Part shown: in pieces, positions 25,900-35,373 of the stretch | Position numbering within the stretch: position 1 is the stretch's first letter | How the letters are laid out: each line of letters starts with the position of its first letter | Assembly (NCBI RefSeq): GCF_030651625.1 | Contig: NZ_JAUSCF010000020.1 | Span: forward strand, 1 to 64,000 | DNA length: 64,000 bases | Direction: 5' to 3' | DNA from: Hydrogenophaga sp. | GTDB lineage: Bacteria > Pseudomonadota > Gammaproteobacteria > Burkholderiales > Burkholderiaceae_C | The notes under the pieces: generated by a model | Databases searched by the model: none | Told to the model about the DNA's origin: nothing | What the model saw: only the letters and a program-made list of their open reading frames with translations | Position numbers and translations under genes: made by a program

Positions 25900-26231
25900 T
25901 GCCGCGCGACCAGATCATTCACATCCACTCGGGCGCGCCTGCCAAGCCAGCATTCGGCGCGCCATGCAATGGCTGCGGTGTGTGCTGCCTGGCTGAACCC
26001 TGCCCATTGGGACAGGTGATTTCGCGCAAACGGCACGGCGCGTGCAAAGCACTGCGCTGGGACGAACCGCTGATGGTCTACCGTTGCGGCGCCATCACCG
26101 ACGCCGCCGGCGTGCTGGGCCAGCGCTGGCGCTGGGCAGCCCCTGTGCTGCAGAAACTGGCGGGTCGCTGGATCGCCGCGGGTGCGGGTTGCGACGCCAA
26201 CCTGCAGAGTGAATCTGGAAACGGCAGTTGA
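25899..26231 (+). CDS. YkgJ-like zinc/iron-chelating cysteine protein
   Basis: 110 residues. It has an N-terminal cluster CNGCGVCC followed by CPL, then GACKALRW and YRCG, a cysteine set resembling the YkgJ family thought to bind zinc or an Fe-S cluster. The biochemical role is unknown. The ATG overlaps the uvrA stop by 1 bp, so it is very probably translated from the same transcript. Confidence 0.7.
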   Translation: MPRDQIIHIHSGAPAKPAFGAPCNGCGVCCLAEPCPLGQVISRKRHGACKALRWDEPLMVYRCGAITDAAGVLGQRWRWAAPVLQKLAGRWIAAGAGCDANLQSESGNGS

Positions 26232-26366
26232 CCGCGCTGTTTCCGCTGGAAATGCCCGTGAACACGGAGCATCTTGGTCACGAAGAAGCTCACCTCATGG
26301 GTGAAGGCGCTACAGACCCGATTGAGCCGCCAGGGAGCGCGCCGGCTGCAGCCGACCTTGCGCAAG

Positions 26367-26437
26367 GCCGCCCCAAGCAAGCTCGGCCCCCTCGGGGGGC
26401 AGCGACCCGCGAAAGCGGTGGAGCGTGGGGGCAGCTA
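26367..26437 (-). repeat. GC-rich interspersed repeat, second class
   Basis: The core is CCCCCTCGGGGGGCAGCGACC, GCGAAAGCGG and GAGCGTGGGGGCAGC, a layout different from the repeats after ehuA and ehuB and of a kind common in Comamonadaceae intergenic DNA. The 313-bp interval 26232-26544 otherwise holds nothing recognisable. Confidence 0.5.
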
Positions 26438-26544
26438 CTTCTCCTTGCGGGCAGGAGCCCGCTGCGTCGTCGCGCCTTGCCAGCGCATCCCTGACAGCCC
26501 ACTGGGGCCAGTCCAAATGCCGTTTCCAGGTTGAGCGGGGCTGA

Positions 26545-26928
26545 TCAGCGCACGAACAGCACGATCACGCCAATGGCCAGCGCGGCGATGGCAAACATGA
26601 ACAGCCTCGTGCGCACGCGCAGCAGCTCCACCGCTGCCACCAGCCGTGCGTTCTGTTCGGCCAGCTCGGCCAGGGTCTGCGCCATCTGGTCCTGTATCTG
26701 GGCCTGCTGATCGATCAGCTGGCGCGCCTCGATCAGGCGGTTGCGCAACTCGCCCAGGCTGGGCGGCGTGTCCGACACGAGGTCCATGGGCTTGGCTGTG
26801 ACGGGCGTACTTTCAGGCGTTTTCTGCCGATCCATCAGCTTGCGGGCGGCGTTCAACACCTTGGGTGCGTGTTCGATCACGTCACCCCATGGAATCACTT
26901 TCAGGGCGAGCAGCCAGGGAATGGCCAT
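26545..26928 (-). CDS. Small coiled-coil protein with C-terminal membrane anchor
   Basis: 127 residues, no family recognised. It starts with a short hydrophobic/amphipathic stretch (MAIPWLLALKVIPWGDVIEHAP). A heptad-rich helix runs over about residues 58-100 (RNRLIEARQLIDQQAQIQD and onward) and one membrane span ends the protein (LFMFAIAALAIGVIVLFVR). AAGGAG lies upstream of the ATG at 26928. It is divergent from the YeeE gene and possibly scaffolds something at the inner membrane; function unknown. Confidence 0.65.
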   Translation of the reverse strand: MAIPWLLALKVIPWGDVIEHAPKVLNAARKLMDRQKTPESTPVTAKPMDLVSDTPPSLGELRNRLIEARQLIDQQAQIQDQMAQTLAELAEQNARLVAAVELLRVRTRLFMFAIAALAIGVIVLFVR

Positions 26929-27028
26929 GCGGGGCTCCTTTCATGGGTGGGGCGGTGGTATTGCCTGAGCTTAGCGGTCTCCTGCGGCTGGGGCGAGGTT
27001 GCGCCAGATCAACCTGCCGGAACGGTGT

Positions 27029-27064
27029 TGTTATTAATATATAAGCAATCACTAATTAAATTAC
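27029..27064. promoter_or_regulatory. AT-rich promoter/operator block before the YeeE gene
   Basis: A 36-bp run of almost pure A/T in GC-rich DNA, ending 6 bp before the yeeE-like start codon, containing TTAATATATAA and CTAATTAAATTA. Position and composition suggest a promoter with an operator. YeeE/YedE genes are often controlled by ArsR-family sulfide sensors (BigR type) that bind such AT-rich sites, but no regulator gene is adjacent. Confidence 0.4.
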
Positions 27065-27070
27065 CTGGGG

Positions 27071-28123
27071 ATGTCCATGGACTGGACGGTTTGGGTGGAG
27101 CGATGGGGCGAGGCGCGGCTGTTGGCGACCTGTGGCCTGCTGCTGGGCCTGGGTTTCGGCTTCTTCGCGCAGCGCTCGCGCTTCTGCCTGAGGGGTGCGG
27201 TCATCGAGTTCTGGCATGGCCGCTTCGGCGACAAGCTGGCGGTGTGGTTGCTGGCCTTCTCCAGCGCGGTGGTGGGCGTGCAACTGCTGGTGGTGGCGGG
27301 TGCCCTGGACGTGAGCACCGCACGCCAATTGGCCGCGCGCGGCAGCCTTTCAGGCGCGCTGGTGGGCGGGTTGATTTTCGGTGTGGGCATGGTCATGACG
27401 CGGGGCTGTGCCAGTCGGTTGCTGGTGCTCTCGGCCAACGGCAACCTGCGCGCTTTGCTGTCGGGTCTGGTTTTTGCGGTGGCGGCGCAAGCCTCGCTGG
27501 CCGGTGTGCTCACGCCCTGGCGCGAGGCCATCTCAGGCTGGTGGACCGTGGAAGGGGGGGCCTCGCGCAGTCTTCTGGCCGTGCTGGGCGCAGGCCCTTG
27601 GGACGGGCTGGCGTTTGGCGGCGTTTGGCTGGTTGCTGCTTTGTTCTTCGCGTTTCGCAGCGGCTGGGGCTTCTGGAAATGGGCTGGCGGCCTGGGCACC
27701 GGCCTGATGGTGGCGCTGGCCTGGGCAGCCACCTACCAGGTGATGTCGCATTCTTTTGAAGTGGTGCAGATCCAGGGGCTGACCTTCAGCGGGCCATCGG
27801 CCGAATGGCTGATGCGCGTGCTCAGCCTGCCCGACGGACCCTGGACCTTTGGTCTGGGTCTGATGCCCGGCGTGTTCCTGGGTTCGCTGCTCGGCGCCCT
27901 GGTGGGGCGCGACTGGAAGCTCGAAGGTTTCGGCCCCGGCTACAGCATGCCGCGTTACATCGCCGGCGCTGCGCTCATGGGTTTTGGTTCGATGCTGGCT
28001 GGCGGCTGCGCTGTGGGTGCGGGCATGACAGGGGGTGCCATATTCGCCGTCACTGCCTGGTTGTCGCTGGCAGGCATGTGGATCGGCGGTGGCGTGGCCG
28101 ACCGGGTGTTCGACCGAACTTAG
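27071..28123 (+). CDS. YeeE/YedE-family sulfur (thiosulfate) transporter
   Basis: 350 residues with about nine or ten membrane segments. The family marks are two internally related halves with conserved cysteine loops: SRFCLRGA, GVGMVMTRGCASRLL and LAGGCAVGAGMTGG. YeeE imports thiosulfate by relay along such cysteines. The start at 27071 (MSMDW) is used; 27077 is nearly as good. The stop codon TAG overlaps the first bases of a MITE-like element. No sulfur-metabolism genes flank it. Confidence 0.85.
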   Translation: MSMDWTVWVERWGEARLLATCGLLLGLGFGFFAQRSRFCLRGAVIEFWHGRFGDKLAVWLLAFSSAVVGVQLLVVAGALDVSTARQLAARGSLSGALVGGLIFGVGMVMTRGCASRLLVLSANGNLRALLSGLVFAVAAQASLAGVLTPWREAISGWWTVEGGASRSLLAVLGAGPWDGLAFGGVWLVAALFFAFRSGWGFWKWAGGLGTGLMVALAWAATYQVMSHSFEVVQIQGLTFSGPSAEWLMRVLSLPDGPWTFGLGLMPGVFLGSLLGALVGRDWKLEGFGPGYSMPRYIAGAALMGFGSMLAGGCAVGAGMTGGAIFAVTAWLSLAGMWIGGGVADRVFDRT

Positions 28124-28283
28124 AGCTTGCCCGTCAATAGGCGGGTGGAGGATGGCGATGCGATTGGGGTGCAGGGCAAGGCGCAAACCACAGCGATACC
28201 CGCAGGTATCGAGAGGATTTGCAACGCTGCCATGCGCTCCAGGCGTCCGCCATGCCGACCTCGACTATTGACGGGCAAGTTCT
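28122..28283. mobile_element. MITE-like element with 19-bp terminal inverted repeats
   Basis: About 162 bp bounded by AGAGCTTGCCCGTCAATAG (28122-28140) and the inverted copy at 28265-28283 (18 of 19 identical). Inside is a perfect hairpin CGATACC-CGCA-GGTATCG and further imperfect pairing, so the whole could fold as one long hairpin. No reading frame of its own. The left end overlaps the YeeE stop codon and the right end encodes the last residues (ELARQ) and TAG of the MFS gene. No target-site duplication was confirmed. Confidence 0.55.
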
Positions 28284-29527
28284 TCGGGCGATCGCTGCAG
28301 GAGCCACACACCCACACCGGCCACCAGCAGCAGCACGGCCGGAAAGCCCAAGGTGGGATACCACTGCAATGCGGCAGCGCCCAGCGCGGGCGCCAACACA
28401 CCGCCCAACGTATACGACAACACCAGCACGGCTGTGCTATTGACCAGGGTGACACCCTCTTCGCGCGAACCGATGTCGATCATGGCCAGCGTGTACAGAC
28501 AACCGCCCGCACCGCCCCAGAGGAAGGCCACCGGAGCCGCCAGCCAGGGCGTGGCCGACACCAAGGGAATCACCAGCGTCGCCCCGAATGTGATGTAGGC
28601 GCAGACCCGCATGAGCCTTATCCGCGTTTCGCCCTCGTTGCCCCAGCGCTGGTTGGGGTGGTGGGCCATGCGGTCGGCCAGCATGCCGGCCGGCAGCATC
28701 ATGAGCGCACTGCCCAGTCCGCTGGCGGAAACCAGCAAGGCCGCCGCCGTGGCACCCAGCCCCAGCGCCAGGCCGTAGAGCGGCAGGATCGACGTCAGGC
28801 CACTTTCGAAAAATCCGCCCACGAAACCCACAGCCATGATCAGCGGGTGCAAGCGCAGTGCATGCCAGACGCCCGAGAGGCCCACCTTGGCGCTGTGCGA
28901 ATCGGTGGCGTCGGGCATGCGCGGAATCATCAGACTCCACAGCAGGCCCGCCAACGTCAGCGCCAGCGCCAGCCAGAGCGCGTGGTCGCTTTGCGCACCC
29001 ATCCAGGCCAGCAGCGCCGGACCGATCACAAAGGTGGTGCCCACCATGGTCTCAAAAATGCCCACGTTGCGCCCGCGCCGGTGGGGCGGTGAAAACTCGG
29101 CCACCACCGCTTCGGCCAGCACCCATCGCAACCCGGCGGCCATGCCTTCGATGAGCACACACAGAAACCACAGCCACAGCAAGTCCGAGAATAAAAAACC
29201 GCAGATCGCCAGTACCGGGACAAAAGCCGCCAACCACAATGTGGGACGCCGGCCCAGGCGCTGCGTGATGGCCGATGCAAACGGGGTCATCACGAAAACT
29301 CCCAGCCAGCCCGTGGCCACGAACACGCCGGCCAGCGCGGTGGACACCCCGTCACCCTTGAGCCGCAGCAGCAGGAAGGGCATCAGCATGAAATAGCCCA
29401 CGAGCTGGAAGAAGGTGGAGCCGAAGATGGCGACCAGACCCAGAGGCGCTCTCGGGGGCAGGGACGAGGCGGGGCGAACGCCGGTGATCGCCTGCCCTTG
29501 CGACGGTGGCAGTGGGTGCTCGGTCAC
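28265..29527 (-). CDS. Major facilitator superfamily transporter
   Basis: 420 residues, twelve hydrophobic segments. It has the MFS loop 2-3 motif region (GWLGVFVMTPFASAITQRLGRRP) and a central hydrophilic loop around residues 200-225. The substrate is not identifiable. It starts at GTG 29527, as no suitable ATG lies nearby. The final residues come from the terminal repeat of the adjacent MITE-like element, so the original C-terminus may have been altered when that element arrived. It lies 16 bp after the HAD phosphatase gene on the same strand. Confidence 0.8.
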   Translation of the reverse strand: MTEHPLPPSQGQAITGVRPASSLPPRAPLGLVAIFGSTFFQLVGYFMLMPFLLLRLKGDGVSTALAGVFVATGWLGVFVMTPFASAITQRLGRRPTLWLAAFVPVLAICGFLFSDLLWLWFLCVLIEGMAAGLRWVLAEAVVAEFSPPHRRGRNVGIFETMVGTTFVIGPALLAWMGAQSDHALWLALALTLAGLLWSLMIPRMPDATDSHSAKVGLSGVWHALRLHPLIMAVGFVGGFFESGLTSILPLYGLALGLGATAAALLVSASGLGSALMMLPAGMLADRMAHHPNQRWGNEGETRIRLMRVCAYITFGATLVIPLVSATPWLAAPVAFLWGGAGGCLYTLAMIDIGSREEGVTLVNSTAVLVLSYTLGGVLAPALGAAALQWYPTLGFPAVLLLVAGVGVWLLQRSPEELARQ

Positions 29528-29543
29528 GGTGCCGGTCTACCGG

Positions 29544-30356
29544 TCATTGTTCTGGGAGCGTGGGTCGGGTTCGTGCGTCGAGCACGGCATTGACCAGCTC
29601 GGCAAACCCGGTGCCACGCTCGCTGGGCGTCACGTATTTCGGGTGGTGGTTCAGCAGGTGCCAGAAACGGGCCACGTTGGCCACACCCACGCTGTGTTCA
29701 AAGTGGCCGAACATGCGCGCATCGTTGGTGGAGTCGCCCACATAAACCCATTGGCCAAGTTCGGCATCGAGGTCGCGCCCCAGGCGGCTGCGCACGATCC
29801 ACCGGGCACCGGCCAGCTTGTCGTGGTTGCCGATCCAGCCGTTGATGTGGATGGAGCTGACGGTGGCATTCAGCCCTTCGGCCCGCATGAGGTCCACGAC
29901 CTGCGTGATCTCGGTTTCGTCCAGGTGCGCGAACTCGCTGTGGTCGATGGCGATATCGGTCTCGCGACCCGGGCTGTCGGTGGCCAGGCGGGACTGTGGG
30001 AGGTCGGTAAGGATGCGCTGCGCCACCGACTGGAGTTTTTCGAAATTGGCATGGCGGGTGGCCGCGTCCTGAAGATGGTCGCGGCAAAGCTGTCCCTGTT
30101 CACCGCGCCACAGCGCCACAGCGCCGTTCTCGGCCACGATCGCGTCCACAGGCCAGGCCAGCGCAAAGGCCTCGCTCCACCCGGCCGGCCGGCCCGTGAT
30201 GGCCAAGACAGGCAGGCCGGCGTCGCGCAGGCGGTGCAGCGCCTCCAAGGCTTCCGGCGTGATGTCGCCATTGCTGGTCAGGGTGTCGTCGATGTCGGTC
30301 AGCACCCCGTGGATGCGGGCACGGGCGGCGATTGGCCAAGCAGAAAGAGGTGTCAT
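29544..30356 (-). CDS. HAD-IIB family sugar-phosphatase-like hydrolase
   Basis: 270 residues from MTPLSAWPIAAR. HAD motif I is DIDDTLT (nucleophile and acid/base aspartates), motif II ITGR, and the acidic motif IV GDSTNDARMF. A Cof/sucrose-phosphatase-type cap lies between. Family members dephosphorylate sugar phosphates such as mannosyl-3-phosphoglycerate or trehalose/sucrose phosphates; the substrate is unknown. It is divergent from the ahcY riboswitch region with a 71-bp gap to that promoter. Confidence 0.8.
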   Translation of the reverse strand: MTPLSAWPIAARARIHGVLTDIDDTLTSNGDITPEALEALHRLRDAGLPVLAITGRPAGWSEAFALAWPVDAIVAENGAVALWRGEQGQLCRDHLQDAATRHANFEKLQSVAQRILTDLPQSRLATDSPGRETDIAIDHSEFAHLDETEITQVVDLMRAEGLNATVSSIHINGWIGNHDKLAGARWIVRSRLGRDLDAELGQWVYVGDSTNDARMFGHFEHSVGVANVARFWHLLNHHPKYVTPSERGTGFAELVNAVLDARTRPTLPEQ

Positions 30357-30427
30357 AGGTGCTGGAAAAATGACCCGCGGAGTGTCGCACAGGTGTGTGA
30401 AACTGCGCACCTGCTGGCGGCAGGGGC

Positions 30428-30457
30428 ATGACATGGCGCCGGTTGCCGGGTTAGAAT
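30428..30457 (+). promoter_or_regulatory. Sigma-70-type promoter of the ahcY operon
   Basis: A -35 ATGACA (30428-30433) and -10 TAGAAT (30452-30457) with an 18-bp spacer. The predicted start of transcription, about 30464, falls just before the riboswitch, which supports the assignment. Confidence 0.6.
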
Positions 30458-30463
30458 CACCGC

Positions 30464-30540
30464 ATCCGAGGAGCGTTGCAGCGCCCCTGACTGTTGTCAC
30501 ACAGGGCGTGAGGCTCGGACCATCCATGCAACGACGCTCA
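30464..30540 (+). ncRNA. SAH (S-adenosylhomocysteine) riboswitch
   Basis: CCGAGGAGCGTTGCAGC at 30466, GAGGCTCGG (30510-30518) and GCAACGACGCTCA (30528-30540) match the SAH aptamer: CCGAG pairs with CTCGG, and GAGCGTTGC pairs with the 3' GCAACGACGCTC as the outer stem and pseudoknot. A variable hairpin lies between. It precedes ahcY, the gene these switches control; SAH binding turns expression on. Confidence 0.93.
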
Positions 30541-30565
30541 TCCACATCCCGTGTGATGAGCTTTT
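30536..30565 (+). terminator. Expression-platform terminator of the SAH riboswitch
   Basis: GCTCAT-C-CACA, loop TCCCG, TGTGATGAGC then TTTT. The 5' arm shares GCTCA with the last strand of the aptamer, so ligand-bound aptamer and terminator exclude each other. This fits an on-switch working by antitermination. Confidence 0.7.
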
Positions 30566-30607
30566 AACTCATGCCGGGCTGTGGTTTCTTCTTTTTTGGA
30601 GCGAACC

Positions 30608-32041
<1,434 letters not shown>

Positions 32042-32175
32042 TGGTCCCTTCCAGCGTTGTTTCCATGGGGGCGACGCTGGTGGACCTTCAGAGCCGGTTT
32101 CGTAAGTCCTGGATTCGAGCGGCCTTCGGACCGCTCTTGTCTTTTCGCTGATGGCCTTCTTTCTTGTCGTCCTTC

Positions 32176-32937
32176 ATGCGCGCTGACCAACTTCTTGTCG
32201 AACGCGGGCTGGCCGTTTCGCGCTCCCAGGCCCAGCGGCTCATTTCTGCAGGCGTGCACTGGCGTGTGCCTTCGGGGGAATGGAAACCTGTTTCCAAGAA
32301 TGGCGAGGTGTTGCGCGAGGGGGTGGAACTGCAGCTCGCTGATGTTGCTGAAATACGCTTTGTATCCCGGGGCGGTCTCAAGCTGGCAGGTGCGCTGGAT
32401 CATGTGTCGCTGGACGTTTTCGGTCTGCGCTGCATGGATGTGGGGCAGAGCACCGGTGGCTTCACCGACTGTCTGCTGCAGCGCGGCGCAGCCGCTGTCG
32501 TGGGTGTTGATGTGGGGCAGGGTCAATTGCATCCACGCCTGCGCGGCGATGCGCGCGTGGTTTGTGTGGAGAAATGCAACGCCCGTGATTTGAGCGCCGA
32601 CCTGCTGCTGCAAATGGGTGGCCCGTCCGCAGGTGCGCCCTTTGATCTGGTCGTGGGCGACCTGTCTTTCATCTCTCAGACGCTGGTATGGCCGGCACTG
32701 GTGCCGTTGCTGGGTGAAAAGGGGCGACTGCTGATGCTGGTCAAGCCACAGTTCGAGTTGCAGCCGGAACACATTGGCAAGGGCGGGTTGGTGCGCGATT
32801 TCGCCAGTTACGGTGTTGTAGAGACTCGCATCAAGCAGGCGTGTGCCGACAACCGGCTGTCATGGATCGACTATTTCGAAAGCCCGATCACCGGGGGTGA
32901 CGGAAACCGTGAATTTTTTGTCTATGCCCACACATGA
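32176..32937 (+). CDS. TlyA-family rRNA 2'-O-methyltransferase
   Basis: 253 residues from the ATG at 32176; an upstream in-frame TTG was not used. An S4 RNA-binding domain covers about residues 1-60 (RADQLLVERGLAVSRSQAQRLI). The FtsJ-like methyltransferase domain follows: VGQSTGGFTDCLLQ (SAM loop), DLVVGDLSFIS and VKPQFE. TlyA proteins methylate cytidines in 16S/23S rRNA; some have haemolysin annotations that are misleading. Placement between ahcY and metF fits a SAM-consuming enzyme, 15 bp before metF. Confidence 0.88.
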   Translation: MRADQLLVERGLAVSRSQAQRLISAGVHWRVPSGEWKPVSKNGEVLREGVELQLADVAEIRFVSRGGLKLAGALDHVSLDVFGLRCMDVGQSTGGFTDCLLQRGAAAVVGVDVGQGQLHPRLRGDARVVCVEKCNARDLSADLLLQMGGPSAGAPFDLVVGDLSFISQTLVWPALVPLLGEKGRLLMLVKPQFELQPEHIGKGGLVRDFASYGVVETRIKQACADNRLSWIDYFESPITGGDGNREFFVYAHT

Positions 32938-32952
32938 ATCGAGGAGGGGAGC

Positions 32953-33783
32953 ATGAGTCTTCCGATCAGTCTTGAATTTTTCCCCACCAAAACCCCGGAG
33001 GGTGCGGAGAAACTGCGTGCGGTGCGTCAGCAGCTGTACGCCCTGAAGCCGGAATTCTGCTCCGTCACTTTTGGCGCCGGCGGCTCCACCCAGGACGGCA
33101 CCCTGCAAGCCGTCACCGAAATCATGGGTGAAGGCTTCTCGGCCGCGCCGCACCTGAGCTGCATTGGTCAGTCACACGAGAGCATCCGTGAGCGTCTGGC
33201 CGCCTACCAGACCGCCGGCATTCGCCGCATCGTCGCCCTGCGGGGCGATCTGCCCAGCGGCTATGGCCTGGGAGGCGAGTTCCGCTACGCGAGCGATCTG
33301 GTGGCTTTTGTGCGTGCTGAAACCGGCGACCATTTCCACATCGAGGTGGCGGCCTATCCGGAAACCCACCCACAGGCCAGGTCGCCCATGAGCGACCTGG
33401 ACGCCTTTGTGGCCAAGGTCAAAGCGGGCGCCAACGCCGGCATCACGCAGTACTTCTTCAACAGCGACGCCTACTTCCGCTACGTCGACGACCTGCACAA
33501 GCTGGGCGTGGACGTGCCGGTGGTGCCTGGCATCATGCCCATCGCCAGCTCCACCCAGCTCATGCGCTTTTCCGACGCCTGTGGCGCCGAGATCCCTCGC
33601 TGGATCCGCATGCGCCTGCAGGCCTTCGGCGACGACACGGCCTCCATCAAGGCCTTCGGCCTGGACGTGGTCACCGACCTGTGCGACCAGTTGCGCAACG
33701 CGGGCGTGCCGGGGCTGCACTTCTACACCATGAACCAGAGCGCGGCGACGATGGAGATCGTGCGCAGGCTGGCACTGTTCTGA
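32953..33783 (+). CDS. metF: 5,10-methylenetetrahydrofolate reductase
   Basis: 276 residues with a GAGGAGGGG ribosome site. A FAD-dependent TIM barrel: EFFPTKTPEGAEKL with the catalytic glutamate, SVTFGAGGSTQDGT, RRIVALRGDLPSG and GITQYFFNSDAYF. It makes 5-methyl-THF for homocysteine remethylation, complementing AhcY upstream. Together the operon closes the methyl cycle. Confidence 0.95.
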   Translation: MSLPISLEFFPTKTPEGAEKLRAVRQQLYALKPEFCSVTFGAGGSTQDGTLQAVTEIMGEGFSAAPHLSCIGQSHESIRERLAAYQTAGIRRIVALRGDLPSGYGLGGEFRYASDLVAFVRAETGDHFHIEVAAYPETHPQARSPMSDLDAFVAKVKAGANAGITQYFFNSDAYFRYVDDLHKLGVDVPVVPGIMPIASSTQLMRFSDACGAEIPRWIRMRLQAFGDDTASIKAFGLDVVTDLCDQLRNAGVPGLHFYTMNQSAATMEIVRRLALF

Positions 33784-33919
33784 GTGCTTGTGTGCGTGTT
33801 CATGTTGTCATCCCCTGCGTGCATTCCGGCAGGCGTTCTGTTAAAAATGGATTCGTTGCATGTGAGAAGCCTGCAGCCTGGCGTGACACACGCCTGAGCT
33901 CCGCTGAAACGCCCACGCC

Positions 33920-34447
33920 ATGATCAGACCCATTCGTAACCGCCTGTACGCTCCTGCATTGGGTGGTGGTTCCGCTCCGGGCCCTGCTCCTGCCCGGCTG
34001 CGCGCTGGGAGCACGCTGGCTTTGTCCCTGGTCTTGTGGCTTGGTGGTTGTGCGGCACCTTCGCACATCGACTCTGCTCCATCAGGAGCATCGCAGATCG
34101 GAAGCGAAACGGGACTCGAAATCGGCATTGAGGTGGGCGCAGGCATTGCCTCCTGGTATGGCGAACGGTTCCATGGTCGGCGCACGGCCAGTGGCGAGGC
34201 CTTCAACATGCACGAATTCACTGCGGCCCACCGAACGCTGCCGTTCGGTACATGGGTTCGCGTGCGCAATCTGGACAATGGCCGCGAGGTGGTGGTGCGC
34301 ATCAACGACCGGGGCCCTTTCACGCGAGGGCGTGTGATCGATCTCAGCCGGGCGGCCGCCGACACGATCGGCATCGTTCAGGCGGGGACGTCCAGGGTTG
34401 CCTTGTTTCAGGACGGGGTCGTGCCCGTCGCATCGTCCGCGCAGTGA
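33920..34447 (+). CDS. rlpA: RlpA-like septal lytic transglycosylase lipoprotein
   Basis: 175 residues. The lipobox is LVLWLGGC with acylated Cys near residue 44. The double-psi beta-barrel domain spans about residues 75-165 and contains the family motifs [19 protein letters not shown] and [16 protein letters not shown], including the catalytic Asp/Glu region. It lacks the SPOR domain of full-length RlpA, so septal targeting is uncertain. It cleaves denuded glycan strands in the periplasm in known examples. Confidence 0.85.
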   Translation: MIRPIRNRLYAPALGGGSAPGPAPARLRAGSTLALSLVLWLGGCAAPSHIDSAPSGASQIGSETGLEIGIEVGAGIASWYGERFHGRRTASGEAFNMHEFTAAHRTLPFGTWVRVRNLDNGREVVVRINDRGPFTRGRVIDLSRAAADTIGIVQAGTSRVALFQDGVVPVASSAQ

Positions 34448-34473
34448 GCACGCACAGGCGGCGCGGGATTTTC

Positions 34474-35289
34474 CTAGCGAGCAGACGCCAGCAGGGACAG
34501 AGGTCCATACCAGCTTTCCGTGGCTTGTTCCGTGTTGTTGGCGTCGGTCATCAGGCCCAAGCCGACCAGTCCTTGTGGCGGTGTTCCAAATGCGAGCACA
34601 TGGTCCGCGTGCACGTCGCGTTCGATGTCCACCCATTGGCCCAGACGGTCGGGGCCCGATGCCACCACCAGCACCTTGATGCGATCCGTGCGCGGGTGCA
34701 GCAGCACCGTGCCCACCGGGTGTCGAGCATCCCAGACGTACATCAGCGTGGCATGGGGCAAGGGTTCACCGGTGGCGAGCTGGATCCATTCGGACAGGCG
34801 CTGGTCGCGCTCAGTGAACCCCGACCGATCACCCTCAAACTGCAAAATCACGCGCACCACGGCGTCGTCGAGGGTGCGGTCTTCGAGGTTGGCGACCTCG
34901 TTGAGTCTTTCCACAAACCAGGAAAAACGCAATATCCAGTGCGCGTCGCCTGCTGTGCGCAAAGGCAGGCGCAGCATGCTGTCGCCTTTCTCGCTCTGCG
35001 CCCTCATCGCAGCCCTTCCGTTGTGAACCACTGGCGTGTAGCTTGAAGCGGGTCGGTTGCCCAGCCGCTGGTGTGTCCAGTCGGGCACTTGCCCGGTCAC
35101 GGGTAGCACGTTGGCTCGTGCCCAGGCTGAATCATTGATTCGTTCGGACTCCGGTGGCGGTTGGCCTTCCATCACAGCGCAGCCCGACAGCAGTGCCAAC
35201 GCGAGTCCCTGTACCCAGCGTCGGGGTCGATCAATCCATGGAGCGCTTCGATCCGGACCGGAGGGAAAAAGCGTGGGCGCAGCGTACAT
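34474..35289 (-). CDS. DUF3047 family lipoprotein
   Basis: 271 residues. A rather long N-region is followed by LALALLSGC, a lipobox. The remainder is the DUF3047 beta-sandwich-like domain: LRFSWFVERLNEVANLEDRTLDDAVVRVILQFEG and a C-terminal GLMTDANNTEQATESWYGPL. The function of the family is unknown. It is convergent with rlpA. Confidence 0.75.
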   Translation of the reverse strand: MYAAPTLFPSGPDRSAPWIDRPRRWVQGLALALLSGCAVMEGQPPPESERINDSAWARANVLPVTGQVPDWTHQRLGNRPASSYTPVVHNGRAAMRAQSEKGDSMLRLPLRTAGDAHWILRFSWFVERLNEVANLEDRTLDDAVVRVILQFEGDRSGFTERDQRLSEWIQLATGEPLPHATLMYVWDARHPVGTVLLHPRTDRIKVLVVASGPDRLGQWVDIERDVHADHVLAFGTPPQGLVGLGLMTDANNTEQATESWYGPLSLLASAR

Positions 35290-35373
35290 GGAGCTGCATG
35301 ATAGGGCCTCCCTGTGACACTTTCTGCGGCAGGCTCCAGACTTTCGAACGCGGCGCGAACGGTGTCGACGCGC

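Noticed and set aside
32042..32175. A possible small gene between ahcY and tlyA
   Set aside because: The 134-bp gap contains no frame with a plausible start and ribosome site; it looks like an ordinary intercistronic gap.
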